Shown here piece after piece: positions 19,125-30,000 of a stretch of 64,000 nucleotides of DNA. The DNA is from Mesorhizobium sp. B1-1-8 (GTDB lineage Bacteria; Pseudomonadota; Alphaproteobacteria; Rhizobiales; Rhizobiaceae). The translations under genes and the position numbers were made by a program. Where the stretch lies: assembly GCF_006442795.2 (NCBI RefSeq), contig NZ_CP083956.1, positions 1,054,001 through 1,118,000 of the forward strand, in the 5' to 3' direction. A model generated the notes under the pieces. It saw only the letters and a list, made by a program, of their open reading frames with translations. It ran no database searches and was not told the origin of the DNA. Positions within the stretch are counted from its first letter, which is position 1. The number at the start of each line of letters is the position of its first letter.

Positions 19125-20497
19125 CGCCACCGAGGCAGCGCCATTCAGGCAATCCGCAGAACAGGGCCGGCGACGAGACCGTCGCCGGCCTTGCCGCGCG
19201 CAAGGCGGCGGCGCGCCTGCTTGCCGCCGTCATCGATGCCAAGACGCCGCTCGACGGGCTGACCGACAACGAGCATGGCCATTCGCAGTACAAGGCGCTC
19301 GACAGCCGAGACCGCGCCCTCGTTCGCGCCATCCTGGTCACCGCGCTGCGCCACCGCATGACCATCGCCGGGCTGCTGGCAAAGCGGCTGGAGAAACCGC
19401 TGCCGCCCAATGCCACGGCGCTCTCGCACATCCTGCATGTCGCGGCGGCGCAGATCCTGTTTCTGGACATCCCCGACAGCGCCGCCGTCGACCTTGCCGT
19501 CACCCATGCCAAGTCCGATCCGCGCACGTTGCGTTTTTCCGGCCTGGTCAACGGCGTGCTGCGCTCGCTGGCGCGCGCCAAGGAAATCGAGCTCGCCCCG
19601 GCGCTTGCAGCGACAAGCGAGGCGCCACGATGGTTCGCCGAACGGCTGCAGGCCGCCTACGGCGCCGAAAAGACTGGCGCCATCCTTGCCGCCCACCGCC
19701 ACGAGGCACCGGTCGATTTCACCGTCAAGTCGGACCCGGCGCTCTGGGCCGATCGCCTGGGCGGCATCGTGCTGCCGACCGGCACGGTGCGGGTTGAAAA
19801 GTTGCAAGCCGCCGTCACCGAATTGCCGGGCTTCGCCGAGGGCGCATGGTGGGTGCAGGATGCCGCGGCAAGCCTGCCCGCGCGGCTCCTAGGCGACATC
19901 AGGGACCAGCGTGTCGCCGATCTTTGTGCGGCACCCGGCGGCAAGACGGCGCAGCTCATCCTTGCCGGCGCCCGCGTCACCGCCATCGACAGCTCGAAGA
20001 ACCGGCTGGCGCGGCTGGCGCAGAATCTCGAACGCCTCGGCCTGTCGGCCGAACTGGTGCAGACGGACCTGCTCGACTACCGGCCGGCGGAGCCGTTCGA
20101 TGCCGTTCTGCTCGACGCGCCCTGCTCCTCGACCGGCACCGTGCGCCGGCATCCCGACGTGCCGTGGACCAAGACCATGGCCGACGTCGAAAAGCTCGCC
20201 GCGCTGCAGCGCAAGCTGCTTGACCGGGCATTCGGCCTGGTCAAGACCGGGGGACGGCTCGTCTTTTCCAATTGTTCGCTCGACCCGCTCGAAGGCGAAG
20301 ACCTTTATCGCGCTTTCCTCGCCGAGACGGCCGGGCTTGTCGACGATCCGATCGGAGCCGGCGAATTTGCCGGCGTCGATCCGTTCCTGACGCCGCAGGG
20401 CACGCTGCGTACCACGCCTGCCGACATGGTGCTGGATTCGCCTGGCATTTCAGGACTGGACGGTTTCTTTGCCGCCAGGATGCGGAGGGCCGGCTGA
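19121..20497 (+). CDS. rsmB: 16S rRNA (cytosine-967-C5)-methyltransferase RsmB
   Basis: Methylates a cytosine of helix 31 in the 30S subunit. An N-terminal NusB-like RNA-binding region (about residues 20-150) is followed by the Fmu/NOL1 methyltransferase domain with SAM site [11 protein letters not shown], catalytic DAPCSSTG (C335) and the second cysteine in [12 protein letters not shown]. The GTG at 19121 overlaps the htpX stop; an upstream ATG at 19064 is also in frame but lies deep in htpX, so GTG is favoured. With that start the protein has 458 residues, slightly long for the family. Function is secure, the start less so. Confidence 0.93.
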   Translation: MTPPRQRHSGNPQNRAGDETVAGLAARKAAARLLAAVIDAKTPLDGLTDNEHGHSQYKALDSRDRALVRAILVTALRHRMTIAGLLAKRLEKPLPPNATALSHILHVAAAQILFLDIPDSAAVDLAVTHAKSDPRTLRFSGLVNGVLRSLARAKEIELAPALAATSEAPRWFAERLQAAYGAEKTGAILAAHRHEAPVDFTVKSDPALWADRLGGIVLPTGTVRVEKLQAAVTELPGFAEGAWWVQDAAASLPARLLGDIRDQRVADLCAAPGGKTAQLILAGARVTAIDSSKNRLARLAQNLERLGLSAELVQTDLLDYRPAEPFDAVLLDAPCSSTGTVRRHPDVPWTKTMADVEKLAALQRKLLDRAFGLVKTGGRLVFSNCSLDPLEGEDLYRAFLAETAGLVDDPIGAGEFAGVDPFLTPQGTLRTTPADMVLDSPGISGLDGFFAARMRRAG

Positions 20498-20644
20498 AGC
20501 GGTATTCGATAGAACTTGCCGACTTTCTTAGGGATGGCCTCTGCCGGGCGGCGCGAAGTGCTTCACTTCGGCGAAATCCGCCTTCGCATAAGTTCTTGAA
20601 TCATATAAGCTTGTGCTCGGGGTAGAGGACGATCAGGAGGGCTT

Positions 20645-22369
20645 TTGGCACTTGTTGCCGGCAGCACGACGCGTCTGTGGACGCTGGTCGCGAGGGAATT
20701 CTGGCGCAAGACGCGCCGGCGCCTGCGCGCCGGCCCCATCTATCGCTGGCGCTATTCCGGCCGCACGCCCGAACGCGTCCTGATCGCGCCGCCCGATCTC
20801 AGGCTCGCCGACCCGCAGATCGCGCTGGAGATTTACTACGGCCGCTACCCGCTCTCCGGCCACATGGTCGAGACCGGTGGCAAGTCGCCCTTCCAGATCA
20901 GTGTGCAGAACCGCGGCTGGCAAAAGACGCTGCACGGCTTCCGCTGGCTGCGCCACATGCGCGCCGCCGGCACCGAGCTCGCCGCCGCCAATGCGCGGGC
21001 CCTGGTTTCCGACTGGATCGCCATGCATGGCAACCAGATATCGGGGGTCGCCTGGGAGCCGGGCACGACGGCCAAGCGGGTGATCGCCTGGCTGCAGCAT
21101 TCCTCGGTGGTCCTGCAGGGCGCCGAATTTCCCTTCTATCGCGCCTTCCTCAAATCGCTGGCCATGCAGATCCGCTATCTTCGCTCGATGACGCGCGAGA
21201 TGCCCGACGGCAAGGATAGGTTGCGCGCCCGCATCGCGCTCGCCTTCGCCGCCCTGTCGCTGCCGGCGCCGGCCTCGGCATTGCGCAACGCCACGCGCAG
21301 CCTTGCCGAAGAGCTCGACCGCCAGATCCTGCCCGATGGCGGCCATATCTCGCGCAATCCGATGGCGGTGCTGGAGCTTTTGGCCGACCTTTTGCCGCTG
21401 CGCCAGACCTATGCCAACCAGGCCGAGACACCGCCAGCAGCGCTGATGGGCGCCATCGACCGCATGCTGCCGGCGCTGCGTTTCTTCCGCCACCAGGACG
21501 GCAGCCTGGCCCGCTTCAACGGCATGGGCGCCACCATCCATGACCGCATCGCCACCGTCCTGCGCCATGACGATACCGTCGGCGCGCCGCTGCTGCACGC
21601 GCCGCATTCGGGCTACGAGCGCCTGTCGATGGGGGGTGTCACGGTGATTGCCGATACCGGCCGGCCGCCGCCCATCGACGTCTCCAATGCCGCGCATGCC
21701 GGCTGCCTTGCCTTCGAGCTCTCGTCGGGCCGCCAGCATTTCATCGTCAATGCCGGCATCGACACTTATGGCGCGGCCGAGTTCCGGCCGCTCGCCCGCG
21801 CCACCGCCGCGCATTCGACCGCGACCATCGACGACACCTCGTCGGCGCGCTTCAGCCATTCGCTGCGGGTCAGCGACCTGCTCGGCTCGCCGCTGATCGG
21901 CGGGCCGCAGCACGTGCCTTGCAAGCGCATCGACCAGAACGGCATGCAGGGTTTTGTTGCCCGCCATGACGGCTATCTCGCGCGCTTCGGCTTCCTGCAC
22001 GAACGCGACCTGAGACTGACGACCAACGGCAATGTGCTCGTCGGCCGCGACCGCTTTCTGCGCCCGGGAGGTGCGGCGATCCGCAACAATGGCCGCGACT
22101 TCGTCACGGTGCGTTTCCACCTCCATCCCGACATCAGCCTGCTGCAGGACGAGCATGGCCGCCTGACGCTGGCCGCCGCCCAGGGCGATACCTGGGTGTT
22201 CACCTGCGCCGAAATGGTGCCGGAGGTCGAGGAATCGATCTATTTCGCCGGCCTCGGCGGACCGCGCCGCAGCCGTCAGATCGTGCTTGCCTTCAAGGCC
22301 TCGGAGATTGCCGAGGTCCACTGGCAGCTGACATGCACCAACATCGCCGGCTATCCCGAAAAGAACTGA
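20645..22369 (+). CDS. Heparinase II/III family protein (polysaccharide lyase-like)
   Basis: 574-residue protein with the rhizobial heparinase II/III arrangement: an N-terminal alpha-alpha toroid region (about residues 60-300, with YGRYPLSGH and WLRHMRAAGTELAAANAR) and a C-terminal beta-sandwich with conserved histidines, for example LHAPHSGYERLSMGGVTVIA and GRQHFIVNAG. Family enzymes cleave acidic polysaccharides by beta-elimination; no signal peptide is evident, so the substrate and location are uncertain. The start is a TTG at 20645 with AGGAGG 4 bases upstream. It lies between rsmB and purH, a common order in Rhizobiales. Confidence 0.88.
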   Translation: MALVAGSTTRLWTLVAREFWRKTRRRLRAGPIYRWRYSGRTPERVLIAPPDLRLADPQIALEIYYGRYPLSGHMVETGGKSPFQISVQNRGWQKTLHGFRWLRHMRAAGTELAAANARALVSDWIAMHGNQISGVAWEPGTTAKRVIAWLQHSSVVLQGAEFPFYRAFLKSLAMQIRYLRSMTREMPDGKDRLRARIALAFAALSLPAPASALRNATRSLAEELDRQILPDGGHISRNPMAVLELLADLLPLRQTYANQAETPPAALMGAIDRMLPALRFFRHQDGSLARFNGMGATIHDRIATVLRHDDTVGAPLLHAPHSGYERLSMGGVTVIADTGRPPPIDVSNAAHAGCLAFELSSGRQHFIVNAGIDTYGAAEFRPLARATAAHSTATIDDTSSARFSHSLRVSDLLGSPLIGGPQHVPCKRIDQNGMQGFVARHDGYLARFGFLHERDLRLTTNGNVLVGRDRFLRPGGAAIRNNGRDFVTVRFHLHPDISLLQDEHGRLTLAAAQGDTWVFTCAEMVPEVEESIYFAGLGGPRRSRQIVLAFKASEIAEVHWQLTCTNIAGYPEKN

Positions 22370-22380
22370 GCTGCCGCTTC

Positions 22381-22683
22381 TCAGCCAGGAATCCCGAAGG
22401 CGTCATAGGTGGCGAGCGACGGCGGTTCAGCGAAGGCAAAACGGATCTTGTCGACCATTGCCGCGGCCTGGCCGCTTCGCTCGTAGCGTTCGGCGTCCTC
22501 GGCGGTGTCCCAGACGGTGATAGCCATGAAGGCATCCCGCGCCTGGTGTTGCTGCAGCAACAAGGCGCTGATGTTGCCTCGGGCGGCACGGATGGCAGGG
22601 ATCGCTTCGGCCTCATAGATGGTGCGCAGTTCTTCAACCGTTTCCGCCAACGCCTTGAATTGGCCTACACGCACGAATGCCAT
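22381..22683 (-). CDS. Antibiotic biosynthesis monooxygenase (ABM) domain protein
   Basis: 100-residue ferredoxin-like-fold protein of the ABM/dimeric alpha-beta barrel superfamily. Visible features are the N-terminal strand AFVRVGQFKALAETVEEL, the middle strand ALLLQQHQARDAFMAITVWD and the helix EDAERYERSG. GGAGGAAACAATC precedes the ATG at 22683. Such proteins range from quinol monooxygenases to haem-degrading enzymes, and many have no known activity. It is convergent with the heparinase-like gene, with 11 bases between stops. Confidence 0.8.
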   Translation of the reverse strand: MAFVRVGQFKALAETVEELRTIYEAEAIPAIRAARGNISALLLQQHQARDAFMAITVWDTAEDAERYERSGQAAAMVDKIRFAFAEPPSLATYDAFGIPG

Positions 22684-22712
22684 GATTGTTTCCTCCGATG
22701 ATGAGCGAGCCT

Positions 22713-22815
22713 AGAGCAATTCCAGGAAAAGTGTGGAACGGTTTTCCGTCCGGAATTGCGTAAAAAACAATGGATAGAGCGGTTCGCCGTTTCCGTGAAA
22801 CGGTGAAACGCTCTA
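22713..22815. repeat. RIME1-like intergenic mosaic element, copy B
   Basis: 103 bp beginning agagcaattccaggaaaagt and ending gaaacgctct, with the same two palindromes as copy A at 17902-18004. It lies between the ABM gene and purH, on the promoter side of both. Confidence 0.87.
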
Positions 22816-22959
22816 GTTCCCGTAAACGACGGAGCGCCCTTGGGCAAACTTCACTTTTTCGGGAAGCCGGCGCGCAACTGCGGAGGACGCGGCGCTTGAT
22901 TTCCGGGGCTCATGTGCTACGGCCGGCCAACGCCCCCAACAGCTGTGAAAGGCCTCCGC

Positions 22960-24576
22960 ATGGCCGTGCCCACAAAAAACATTCCGGCGCCAGACCTCGT
23001 CCCGGTCCGCCGCGCGCTGCTTTCCGTCTTCGACAAGACCGGTCTCGTCGACTTCGCCAGGGCGCTTGCCGCGGCCGGCGTCGAGCTGGTCTCGACCGGC
23101 GGCACGGCAAAGGCGATCGCCGAGGCCGGCATGGCGGTCCGCGACGTCTCCGACATCACCGGCTTTCCCGAGATCATGGACGGCCGCGTCAAGACCTTGC
23201 ACCCGTCGGTGCATGGCGCGCTGCTTGGCGTGCGCGACGACCCCGAACACGCGCAGGCGATGCGCGACCACGGCATCGAGCCCATCGACCTCGTCGTCTG
23301 CAATCTCTACCCCTTCGAGAAGGTTCGCCGTTCCGGCGCCGGCTATGCAGCGATCGTCGAGAATATCGATATTGGCGGTCCGGCGATGATTCGCGCCTCG
23401 GCCAAGAACCATGCCTATGTCGCCATTGTCACCGATCCCGACGACTACGCCCCGGTGCTCAACGCGCTGGAGATGAATTTTGGCTCCCTGTCGCTGGATT
23501 TCCGCAAGAAGCTGGCGGCCAAGGCCTTTGCCCGCACCGCCACCTATGACGCGGCGATCTCCGGCTGGTTCGCCGACGCGCTGGAGATCGAGCATCCGAC
23601 GTGGCGCGCCTTCGGCGGCCGTCTCGACCAGGTGATGCGCTACGGCGAGAACCCGCATCAGGGCGCCGGCTTCTATCTGTCGGGCGACAGGCGGCCGGGT
23701 GTGGCGACGGCGAGGCAGTTGCAGGGCAAGCAGCTTTCCTACAACAACATCAACGACACCGACGCCGCCTTCGAGCTGGTCGGCGAGTTCGATCCCGCCC
23801 GTTCGGCCGCCATCGCCATCATCAAGCACGCCAACCCATGCGGCGTGGCCGAGGGCGCGACGCTGAAAGCGGCCTATGCCAAGGCGCTGGCCTGCGATCC
23901 GGTCTCGGCCTTTGGCGGCATTGTCGCCATGAACCGCATCCTCGACGCGGAAGCGGCGGAGGAGATCGTGAAAACCTTCACCGAGGTGATCATCGCGCCA
24001 GATGCTACAGACGAGGCCGCCGCGATCGTTGCGGCGAAGAAGAATTTGCGCCTGCTGGTCACCGGCGGCCTGCCGGATCCGCGCGCCGCCGGCACGGTGG
24101 CGAAATCGGTTGCCGGCGGCCTGCTGGTGCAAGACCGCGACAACGCTGTGGTCGACGATCTCGATCTGAAAGTGGTGACCATGCGGACGCCGACGGCGGC
24201 CGAGATGGCCGACCTCAAATTCGCCTTCCGCGTCGCCAAGCACGTCAAGTCGAACGCAATCGTCTACGCCAGGGACGGCGCCACCGTCGGCATCGGCGCC
24301 GGCCAGATGAGCCGCGTCGATTCGGCGCGCATCGCTGCCCGCAAGGCGCTCGACGCCGCCGAGGCAGCCGGCCTGAGCGAGCCGCTGACAAAAGGCTCGG
24401 TGGTCGCCTCCGACGCCTTCTTCCCCTTCGCCGACGGCCTGCTGTCGGCGATCGAAGCCGGCGCCACGGCCGTCATCCAGCCGGGCGGCTCGATGCGCGA
24501 CGACGACGTCATCGCCGCCGCCGACCAGCACGGCATCGCCATGGTGTTTACCGGGGTCAGGCACTTTAGGCATTGA
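22960..24576 (+). CDS. purH: Bifunctional AICAR formyltransferase/IMP cyclohydrolase
   Basis: Catalyses the last two steps of IMP synthesis. The N-terminal methylglyoxal-synthase-like IMP cyclohydrolase domain (about residues 15-150) shows [21 protein letters not shown] and [12 protein letters not shown]. The AICAR transformylase domain follows with [24 protein letters not shown] and [10 protein letters not shown] near the end. The length of 538 residues is standard. I chose the ATG at 22960; upstream codons have no homology. A RIME1 element lies upstream (22713-22815). No purine riboswitch is visible. Confidence 0.97.
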   Translation: MAVPTKNIPAPDLVPVRRALLSVFDKTGLVDFARALAAAGVELVSTGGTAKAIAEAGMAVRDVSDITGFPEIMDGRVKTLHPSVHGALLGVRDDPEHAQAMRDHGIEPIDLVVCNLYPFEKVRRSGAGYAAIVENIDIGGPAMIRASAKNHAYVAIVTDPDDYAPVLNALEMNFGSLSLDFRKKLAAKAFARTATYDAAISGWFADALEIEHPTWRAFGGRLDQVMRYGENPHQGAGFYLSGDRRPGVATARQLQGKQLSYNNINDTDAAFELVGEFDPARSAAIAIIKHANPCGVAEGATLKAAYAKALACDPVSAFGGIVAMNRILDAEAAEEIVKTFTEVIIAPDATDEAAAIVAAKKNLRLLVTGGLPDPRAAGTVAKSVAGGLLVQDRDNAVVDDLDLKVVTMRTPTAAEMADLKFAFRVAKHVKSNAIVYARDGATVGIGAGQMSRVDSARIAARKALDAAEAAGLSEPLTKGSVVASDAFFPFADGLLSAIEAGATAVIQPGGSMRDDDVIAAADQHGIAMVFTGVRHFRH

Positions 24577-24579
24577 GCG

Positions 24580-24776
24580 CTCTCTCCCCTCTCCCGCTGT
24601 AGGAGAAGGTGGATCGGCGCGCAGCGCCGAGACGGATGAGGCGTGCGTGACGGAGTGAGACGTCTGAAAGGCTAAAACGATCTCGCGCTTAGTTTTTCGG
24701 CGCAGCGATCCTTCCAACACCCCTCATCCGACCTCGCTTCGCGAGGCCACCTTCTCCCACAGGGGGAGAAGGAAAA
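24580..24776. repeat. Intergenic hairpin repeat, family C, long inverted copy
   Basis: The left arm, cgctctctcccctctcccgc followed by aggagaaggtggatcggcgcgcagcgccgagacggatgagg in two blocks, is mirrored on the right by cacccctcatccg and ccaccttctcccacaggggg. The whole region can fold into a long hairpin between the convergent purH and transporter genes and may act as a bidirectional terminator. Related copies are at 51250-51412 and 59175-59335. Confidence 0.8.
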
Positions 24777-24778
24777 GG

Positions 24779-26155
24779 CTACTCCACCGGCTTGTCGGCC
24801 GGATACGGCGTCCCGATCAGGATCGCCATGCCGAGGGCGAGAAACAGTGCGATCACCGCCATGCCGAGCCGCGCCGAGCCGCTGGCAAGGGTGATCGTCG
24901 AGACCAGGAACGGCGCCAGGAAGCTCGTCGCCCGTCCGGCCAGCGCATAGATGCCGAAATAGCGTCCCGACTCGGCCGCGGTGACACTGCGCGCCATGTA
25001 GGAACGCGACGAGGCCTGCACCGGTCCGAAGGCAAGGCCGACGAGCAGTCCGTAAAGGATGTAGGCCTTCTCGGCGGCTGTGCCGAACAGGCCGCCTGAG
25101 TCGGCGGTGGAAAGCGGGATCAGGCCCAGCAGCGTGAAACCCGGGCCGGTCGACACGATGCCGATCGTGGCAACCGACAGCAGGACCAGCGAAATCATCA
25201 CCACGCCCTTTGAGCCAAGCGCCGTGTCGAGACGCGCCGCGATCCAGCAGCCGAAGATGGCGACGACGTTGAGGATGATGCCGAACAGGCCGATCTCGGT
25301 GATCGACCAGTGGAACATGCCCGCCGCGAATGTTCCGCCCAACGCCAGCACCGCGTTGACGCCGTCCTGGTAGATCATGCGGGCGACGAGGAACCGGAAG
25401 ATGCCGGCGCGCTTGCGCACCTCGAACAGCGTCGATTTCAGCTCCGACAGGCCTTCGCGCACCGCAGGCCCGATCGGAATGCCTTTGGCAGCGTCCGGTG
25501 TGAAGAAGAACATCGGCAGGATAAACAGGAAATACCAGCCGGCCGACATCGGCCCGGTGAAGCGCGCGTCCTCTCCCAGCTTCGGGTCGAGCCCGAACAG
25601 CGGATCAAGGCCGATGAGCGTCTTGCCGGTTTCCAGATTGCCGGCCAGAAACAGCACCACGAAGATCAGCGCGATCATGCCGCCGAGATAGCCGAGCCCC
25701 CAGGCGACGTTGGAAATCCTGCCGATCTCCTCCTTCGGCACCAGGCGCGGCATCATCGAATCGTTGAACACCGTCGAGAATTCGGCCGCGACGGAAGCGA
25801 GCGAGAACAGCAGAACGACCAGGAAGAGGTTCGAGCCGGGGGCGGCGAACCACAACAGCGCAAGGCTGGTGATCTTGACCGCCGCGAAGAAGGCGATCCA
25901 CGGCTTGCGCGGCCCGGTCTGGTCGGCGATCGAGCCGAGCACCGGCGAAAGCACGGCGATGACGAGGCCCGCGGCGGCGATGCCGTAGCCCCAGGCGGCC
26001 TGGCCAGTCGTCGGATCGCTGGCCATGCGCGAGACGAAATACGGCCCGAAGATGAAGGTGGTGACGACGGTGAAGAACGGCTGCGCCGCCCAGTCGAAGA
26101 ACATCCACCCCCAGATGCCGCGACCCGATGCCCGCTGCACTGTCTCTACCGCCAT
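24779..26155 (-). CDS. UMF1/Atg22-like MFS transporter
   Basis: 458-residue membrane protein with about 12 helices. The N-terminus WGWMFFDWAAQPFFTVVTTF is the diagnostic opening of the UMF1 family (relatives of yeast vacuolar Atg22, an amino-acid effluxer). Other family marks are SIADQTGPRKPWIAFF and EFSTVFNDSMMPRLVPKEEI. The bacterial substrate is unknown; amino-acid efflux is only an inference from the yeast relative. The stop codon lies at the very edge of the hairpin repeat at 24580-24776. Confidence 0.9.
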   Translation of the reverse strand: MAVETVQRASGRGIWGWMFFDWAAQPFFTVVTTFIFGPYFVSRMASDPTTGQAAWGYGIAAAGLVIAVLSPVLGSIADQTGPRKPWIAFFAAVKITSLALLWFAAPGSNLFLVVLLFSLASVAAEFSTVFNDSMMPRLVPKEEIGRISNVAWGLGYLGGMIALIFVVLFLAGNLETGKTLIGLDPLFGLDPKLGEDARFTGPMSAGWYFLFILPMFFFTPDAAKGIPIGPAVREGLSELKSTLFEVRKRAGIFRFLVARMIYQDGVNAVLALGGTFAAGMFHWSITEIGLFGIILNVVAIFGCWIAARLDTALGSKGVVMISLVLLSVATIGIVSTGPGFTLLGLIPLSTADSGGLFGTAAEKAYILYGLLVGLAFGPVQASSRSYMARSVTAAESGRYFGIYALAGRATSFLAPFLVSTITLASGSARLGMAVIALFLALGMAILIGTPYPADKPVE

Positions 26156-26229
26156 GATGATTTCCCAGTTCCCACATCGGGCGCCATGTCTGCATGTTTC
26201 AGATGCTCATGCAAATGAACAAGCGCCTG

Positions 26230-26884
26230 GGTAGTGCATCAGTTTGAAATCTGCAAACTAGCCGGCGCTTTGCGAGATCGCACGCGGGACTATGTTCAAC
26301 CAAGCCAATGATGAGCCAGCCACGCGAGGTACAAACCCGCTATAACCGCGTGAATCCAGCTGAATGAGACTTTGGTGTCGGGGCCGTGGCGCGCCACGCG
26401 TGGCGGCCGATAATAGGATAGCAGTTGCCGTTGCGAGACGATTAGCATTTGCTCCAACTCGCGGCGCCCTTCCTCCCTTGCCCGTTTTAAGTCCAGGCGC
26501 TCCTGAGCGTAGAGCTGTCTCGCATGCTCCGAGGCCGAGAGTGAGTTTTCGTCCAGCCACGCTTTGAATTTGCCGGGCCTGACGAGGACTTTGGCGTGGG
26601 TGAAGTCGCGTCGGTGGAGTCTCTCCGCCTTGGAAGCTTCAAAATCCGTATGCCACTCTTCCCAAGTCGCCGGCATGTCATCGGCGCCGGGAAGCTGGCG
26701 GACACGAGGATAATCCTTGGCAGTGTAGACTGGGATAGCCCTGACTTCGCTGCTCATCGCAAGCCTTCCCCTTCTCCCATGAAGAGGATGCGACTCCTAG
26801 GGCTTAGTGTCCAGATGGCGCTACCCAGCCATCATGAGCCGCACCATCCCGCTCGACTAAACTAGGGATAACTGATGCACTACC
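26230..26884. repeat. 655-bp segment bounded by 15-bp perfect inverted repeats
   Basis: GGTAGTGCATCAGTT at 26230-26244 is the exact complement of AACTGATGCACTACC at 26870-26884. The segment encloses one gene (26296-26757). No target duplication is visible outside the arms, and no transposase lies inside. Confidence 0.6.
26296..26757 (-). CDS. Hypothetical protein with C-terminal membrane anchor
   Basis: 153 residues, starting at an ATG with AAGGGGAAGG about 7 bases upstream. The first 100 residues are charged (WEEWHTDFEASKAERLHRRD, then KVLVRPGKFKAWLDENSLS). A long amphipathic helix rich in Arg and Glu follows (about 80-115), and the C-terminus has one hydrophobic helix (about 133-150, HAVIAGLYLAWLAHHWL). 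It resembles a tail-anchored inner-membrane protein. I do not recognise the family. It is the only gene between two perfect inverted repeats and may be part of a small mobile or repeated cassette. Confidence 0.65.
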   Translation of the reverse strand: MSSEVRAIPVYTAKDYPRVRQLPGADDMPATWEEWHTDFEASKAERLHRRDFTHAKVLVRPGKFKAWLDENSLSASEHARQLYAQERLDLKRAREEGRRELEQMLIVSQRQLLSYYRPPRVARHGPDTKVSFSWIHAVIAGLYLAWLAHHWLG

Positions 26885-27069
26885 ACCGTTTGCGCCGCCC
26901 CTCATCCGCCTGCCCGTCCTCCGCAGCACCTGCGCTGCAGCTGCGGAGGGTGGACCGGGCATTTCTCCCCGTATGATGGACGGCGAGAAAGCCGCCGTCA
27001 TCGACGGTTTCGCCAATCATCAAGGTTGCGGGAGAGGCACCGACGTTGCCGCCAGCCATGCCAATCAGC
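26758..27069. other. Intergenic region with repeat debris
   Basis: A 312-base stretch with no convincing gene. It holds the right inverted-repeat arm (26870-26884) and degenerate family C repeat pieces near 26897-26980 (cccctcatccgcctgcc, a ctccgcagc/gctgcggag inverted pair, and tttctccccgta). Confidence 0.55.
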
Positions 27070-30000
27070 CTACATCCCCGTCAGGTCGCTCATCAGGCCC
27101 GATGCCACAGACAGCCGCGATACCGTGATGTCGCCGCCTTCGGTCAGCGCCTGCAGCCGGTCGCGGATCCGCCCGACCCGTTCGCCGCCGGCCTCGAGCC
27201 AGGCCGCGACCGGATCCTCCGCCCCGGCATGTCCGGTGAGCGCCGCCACCGCGATGCCGCGCCGCGCCACGCCGATCGTGTCGGTCGCGCGCGACAATGC
27301 GAGCTGGTCGTAATAGTCGCCGGGCATGATCGAGCGCGCCGCCTCCTCGACGCGCGGGATGCGGAAGGCGTCGCTGACCGCGAAGAACGCCTTGGCGGCG
27401 GCGACGATGTCGGCATTTGCAGTGCGCGCGGCAAGCGCGATGTCGGGGATCAGTTCCGCCACCTCGGTCAGCGCCAGCTGCTCTGCAAGCCTTTCCGGCG
27501 CGCCGCCCTTGAACAGGCCGTGCCGCCGCTCCTCGATCCGCTCGCGCGAGAAGGCCGGCAGCAGTGAAGTGAGCTTCGGCTCCAGCGCCTTGCGCGCCTC
27601 CTGCAGCGCTGCGATGCGCTGGCCGAGCGGCGCGGCGCCGGTATCGTTCTTCAAGTACCAGCCGCTGGTCATGAAGATAAGCCGGCTAACAGCCTGGTAG
27701 AGGTCGAGCTGGATCTGGCCGTCGATCCGGTTGTCGAGCGCGTCGATCTCATGATAGAGCGCCGGTAGCGCGAAGCCGTCGCGCACCACGGCAAAGGTGC
27801 GCACCACGTCGGCCGCGGTGCGCCCGGTCGATTCCTGCAGCCGGTTGACGAAGGACGGTCCGCCGCGGTTGACGAGGTCGTTGGCAAGCACGCGGGCGAT
27901 GACCTCGCGCCGCAGCCGGTGGCCATGGATCTCGCCGGCGAATTTCTTCGCCATGCGCTCGGGGAAATAGCCCATCAGGTCGCGGTCGAAATGCGGATCG
28001 TCCGGCACGTCGCTGGCGACGATGTCGGAGAACAGCACGATCTTGGCATAGGCAAGCAAGACGCCGAGCTCGGCCCTGGTCAGCGGTTCGCCGCGCGCCT
28101 CGCGCTCCGCAAGCGCCGCCGGCGAGGGCAGCGTCTCGACCGCGCGGTCGAGCAGGCCGCGCGCTTCCAGCGCCGTCATGAAGCGGGCCTGGTGCGCGAT
28201 GTCGGCCAGCCCGCGCTTGCGCGCCATCGAGAGCGCCAGCGTCTGCTGATAATTGTTGGACAGCACCAGCGCGCTGACCTCGTCGGTCATTTCGGCCAGC
28301 AGCTTGTTGCGCGCCGGCCTCGTCAGCGATCCCTTGCGCATCGCCGAGGCCAGCGCGATCTTGATGTTGACCTCGACGTCGGAGCAGTTGACACCGCCCG
28401 AATTGTCGATGGCGTCGGAATTGCAGCGGCCGCCATGCATGCCGAACTCGATGCGCGCCCGCTGCGTGACGCCGAGATTGGCGCCCTCGCCGATGACCTT
28501 GGCTCGCACGTCGAGCGCGGTGACGCGGACGGCATCGTTGGCGCGGTCGCCGACATCTTGGTTGGTTTCGCCAGAGGCCCTGACATAGGTGCCGATGCCG
28601 CCGAACCAGAGCAGATCGACCGGCGCCTTGAGAATGGCGTTCATGATCTCGACCGGCGTCGCCGTGGTCTTGGCCAGCCCGATCGCGGCCGCAGCGGCCG
28701 CCGGCAGCGTGATCGACTTCTGGCTGCGCGAGACGATGACGCCGCCTTCCGACAATTTCGACTTGTCGTAGTCCTGCCAGGACGAGCGCGGCAGCGCGAA
28801 CATGCGCTGCCGCTCCGCCATCGAAGCCGCCATGTCGGGATCCGGATCGATGAAGATGTCGCGATGATCGAAAGCGGCGATCAGCCTGGTCTGCGGCGAC
28901 AGCAGCATGCCGTTGCCGAACACGTCGCCCGACATGTCGCCGACGCCGGCGACGGTGAACGGCGAGGTCTGGATGTCGCGGTTCATCTCGCGGAAATGCC
29001 GCTTGACCGCCTCCCAGGCGCCCTTGGCGGTGATGCCCATCTTCTTGTGGTCGTAGCCGGCCGAGCCGCCGCTGGCGAAGGCGTCGTCCAGCCAGAAGCC
29101 ATGCTTCTCGGAAATCGCATTGGCAGTGTCGGAGAAGGTCGCCGTACCCTTGTCGGCGGCAACGACGAAATAGGGATCGTCCTGGTCGCGCCGCACCACG
29201 CCGGCCGGCGGGATGACGCCGTCGATGCCGATATTGTCGGTGATCGACAATAGGCTGGAGACGAAGTTCTTGTAGGCCGAGGTGCCGGCCTCGAAAATGG
29301 CGTCGCGGCCGGCGCTCATCGGCAGTTTTTTCGGATAGAAGCCGCCCTTGGCGCCGACCGGCACGATGACGGCGTTCTTGACCTGCTGCGCCTTGACTAG
29401 GCCGAGCACCTCGGTGCGATAATCCTGGGCGCGGTCTGACCAGCGCAGGCCGCCGCGCGCCACCGGGCCGAAACGCAGATGCACGCCCTCGACCTCGGAG
29501 CCGTAGACGAAGATCTCGCGCCAGGGCCGCGGCGCCGGCAGGCCCTCGACCGCCTGCGAGTCGAGCTTGATCGCCAGCGACTGGCCCTTCGCTTTCGTAT
29601 CGGCTACGAAATGATTGGTGCGCAGCGAGGCTTCGATCAAATTGAGATAGCGGCGGATGATGGTGTCGTCATCGATGTTCGGCACCTCCTCCAGCGCATC
29701 CTTGATCTTGGCCTTGAGATGCTTGGCGGCGACCACGCCCTCTGTTTCGGCCGTCGGCCCGAGGCGGGCGACGAACAGCGCGTGCAGGCCGCGCGCGATC
29801 TCCGGATAGCGGTTGAGCGCGGCGGCGATGAAATCCTGGCTCTGCGGAATGCCGGCCTGCTGCAGATAGCGGCCATAGGCGCGCAGGATGGTGATCTCGC
29901 CCGACCATAGCGCGGCGGTCTGGGCGAGGCCGTTATAGCCGTCATTGTCGACATCGCCGCGCCAGACCGACAGGAAGACATCCTCGAACAGCTTGCCGCC

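Noticed and set aside
20633..22321. 562-codon minus-strand frame opposite the heparinase-like gene
   Set aside because: Antisense shadow; the plus-strand gene has AGGAGG and family motifs.
22813..24720. 635-codon minus-strand frame opposite purH
   Set aside because: It mirrors the whole of purH and extends through a repeat; no recognisable domain or ribosome binding site.
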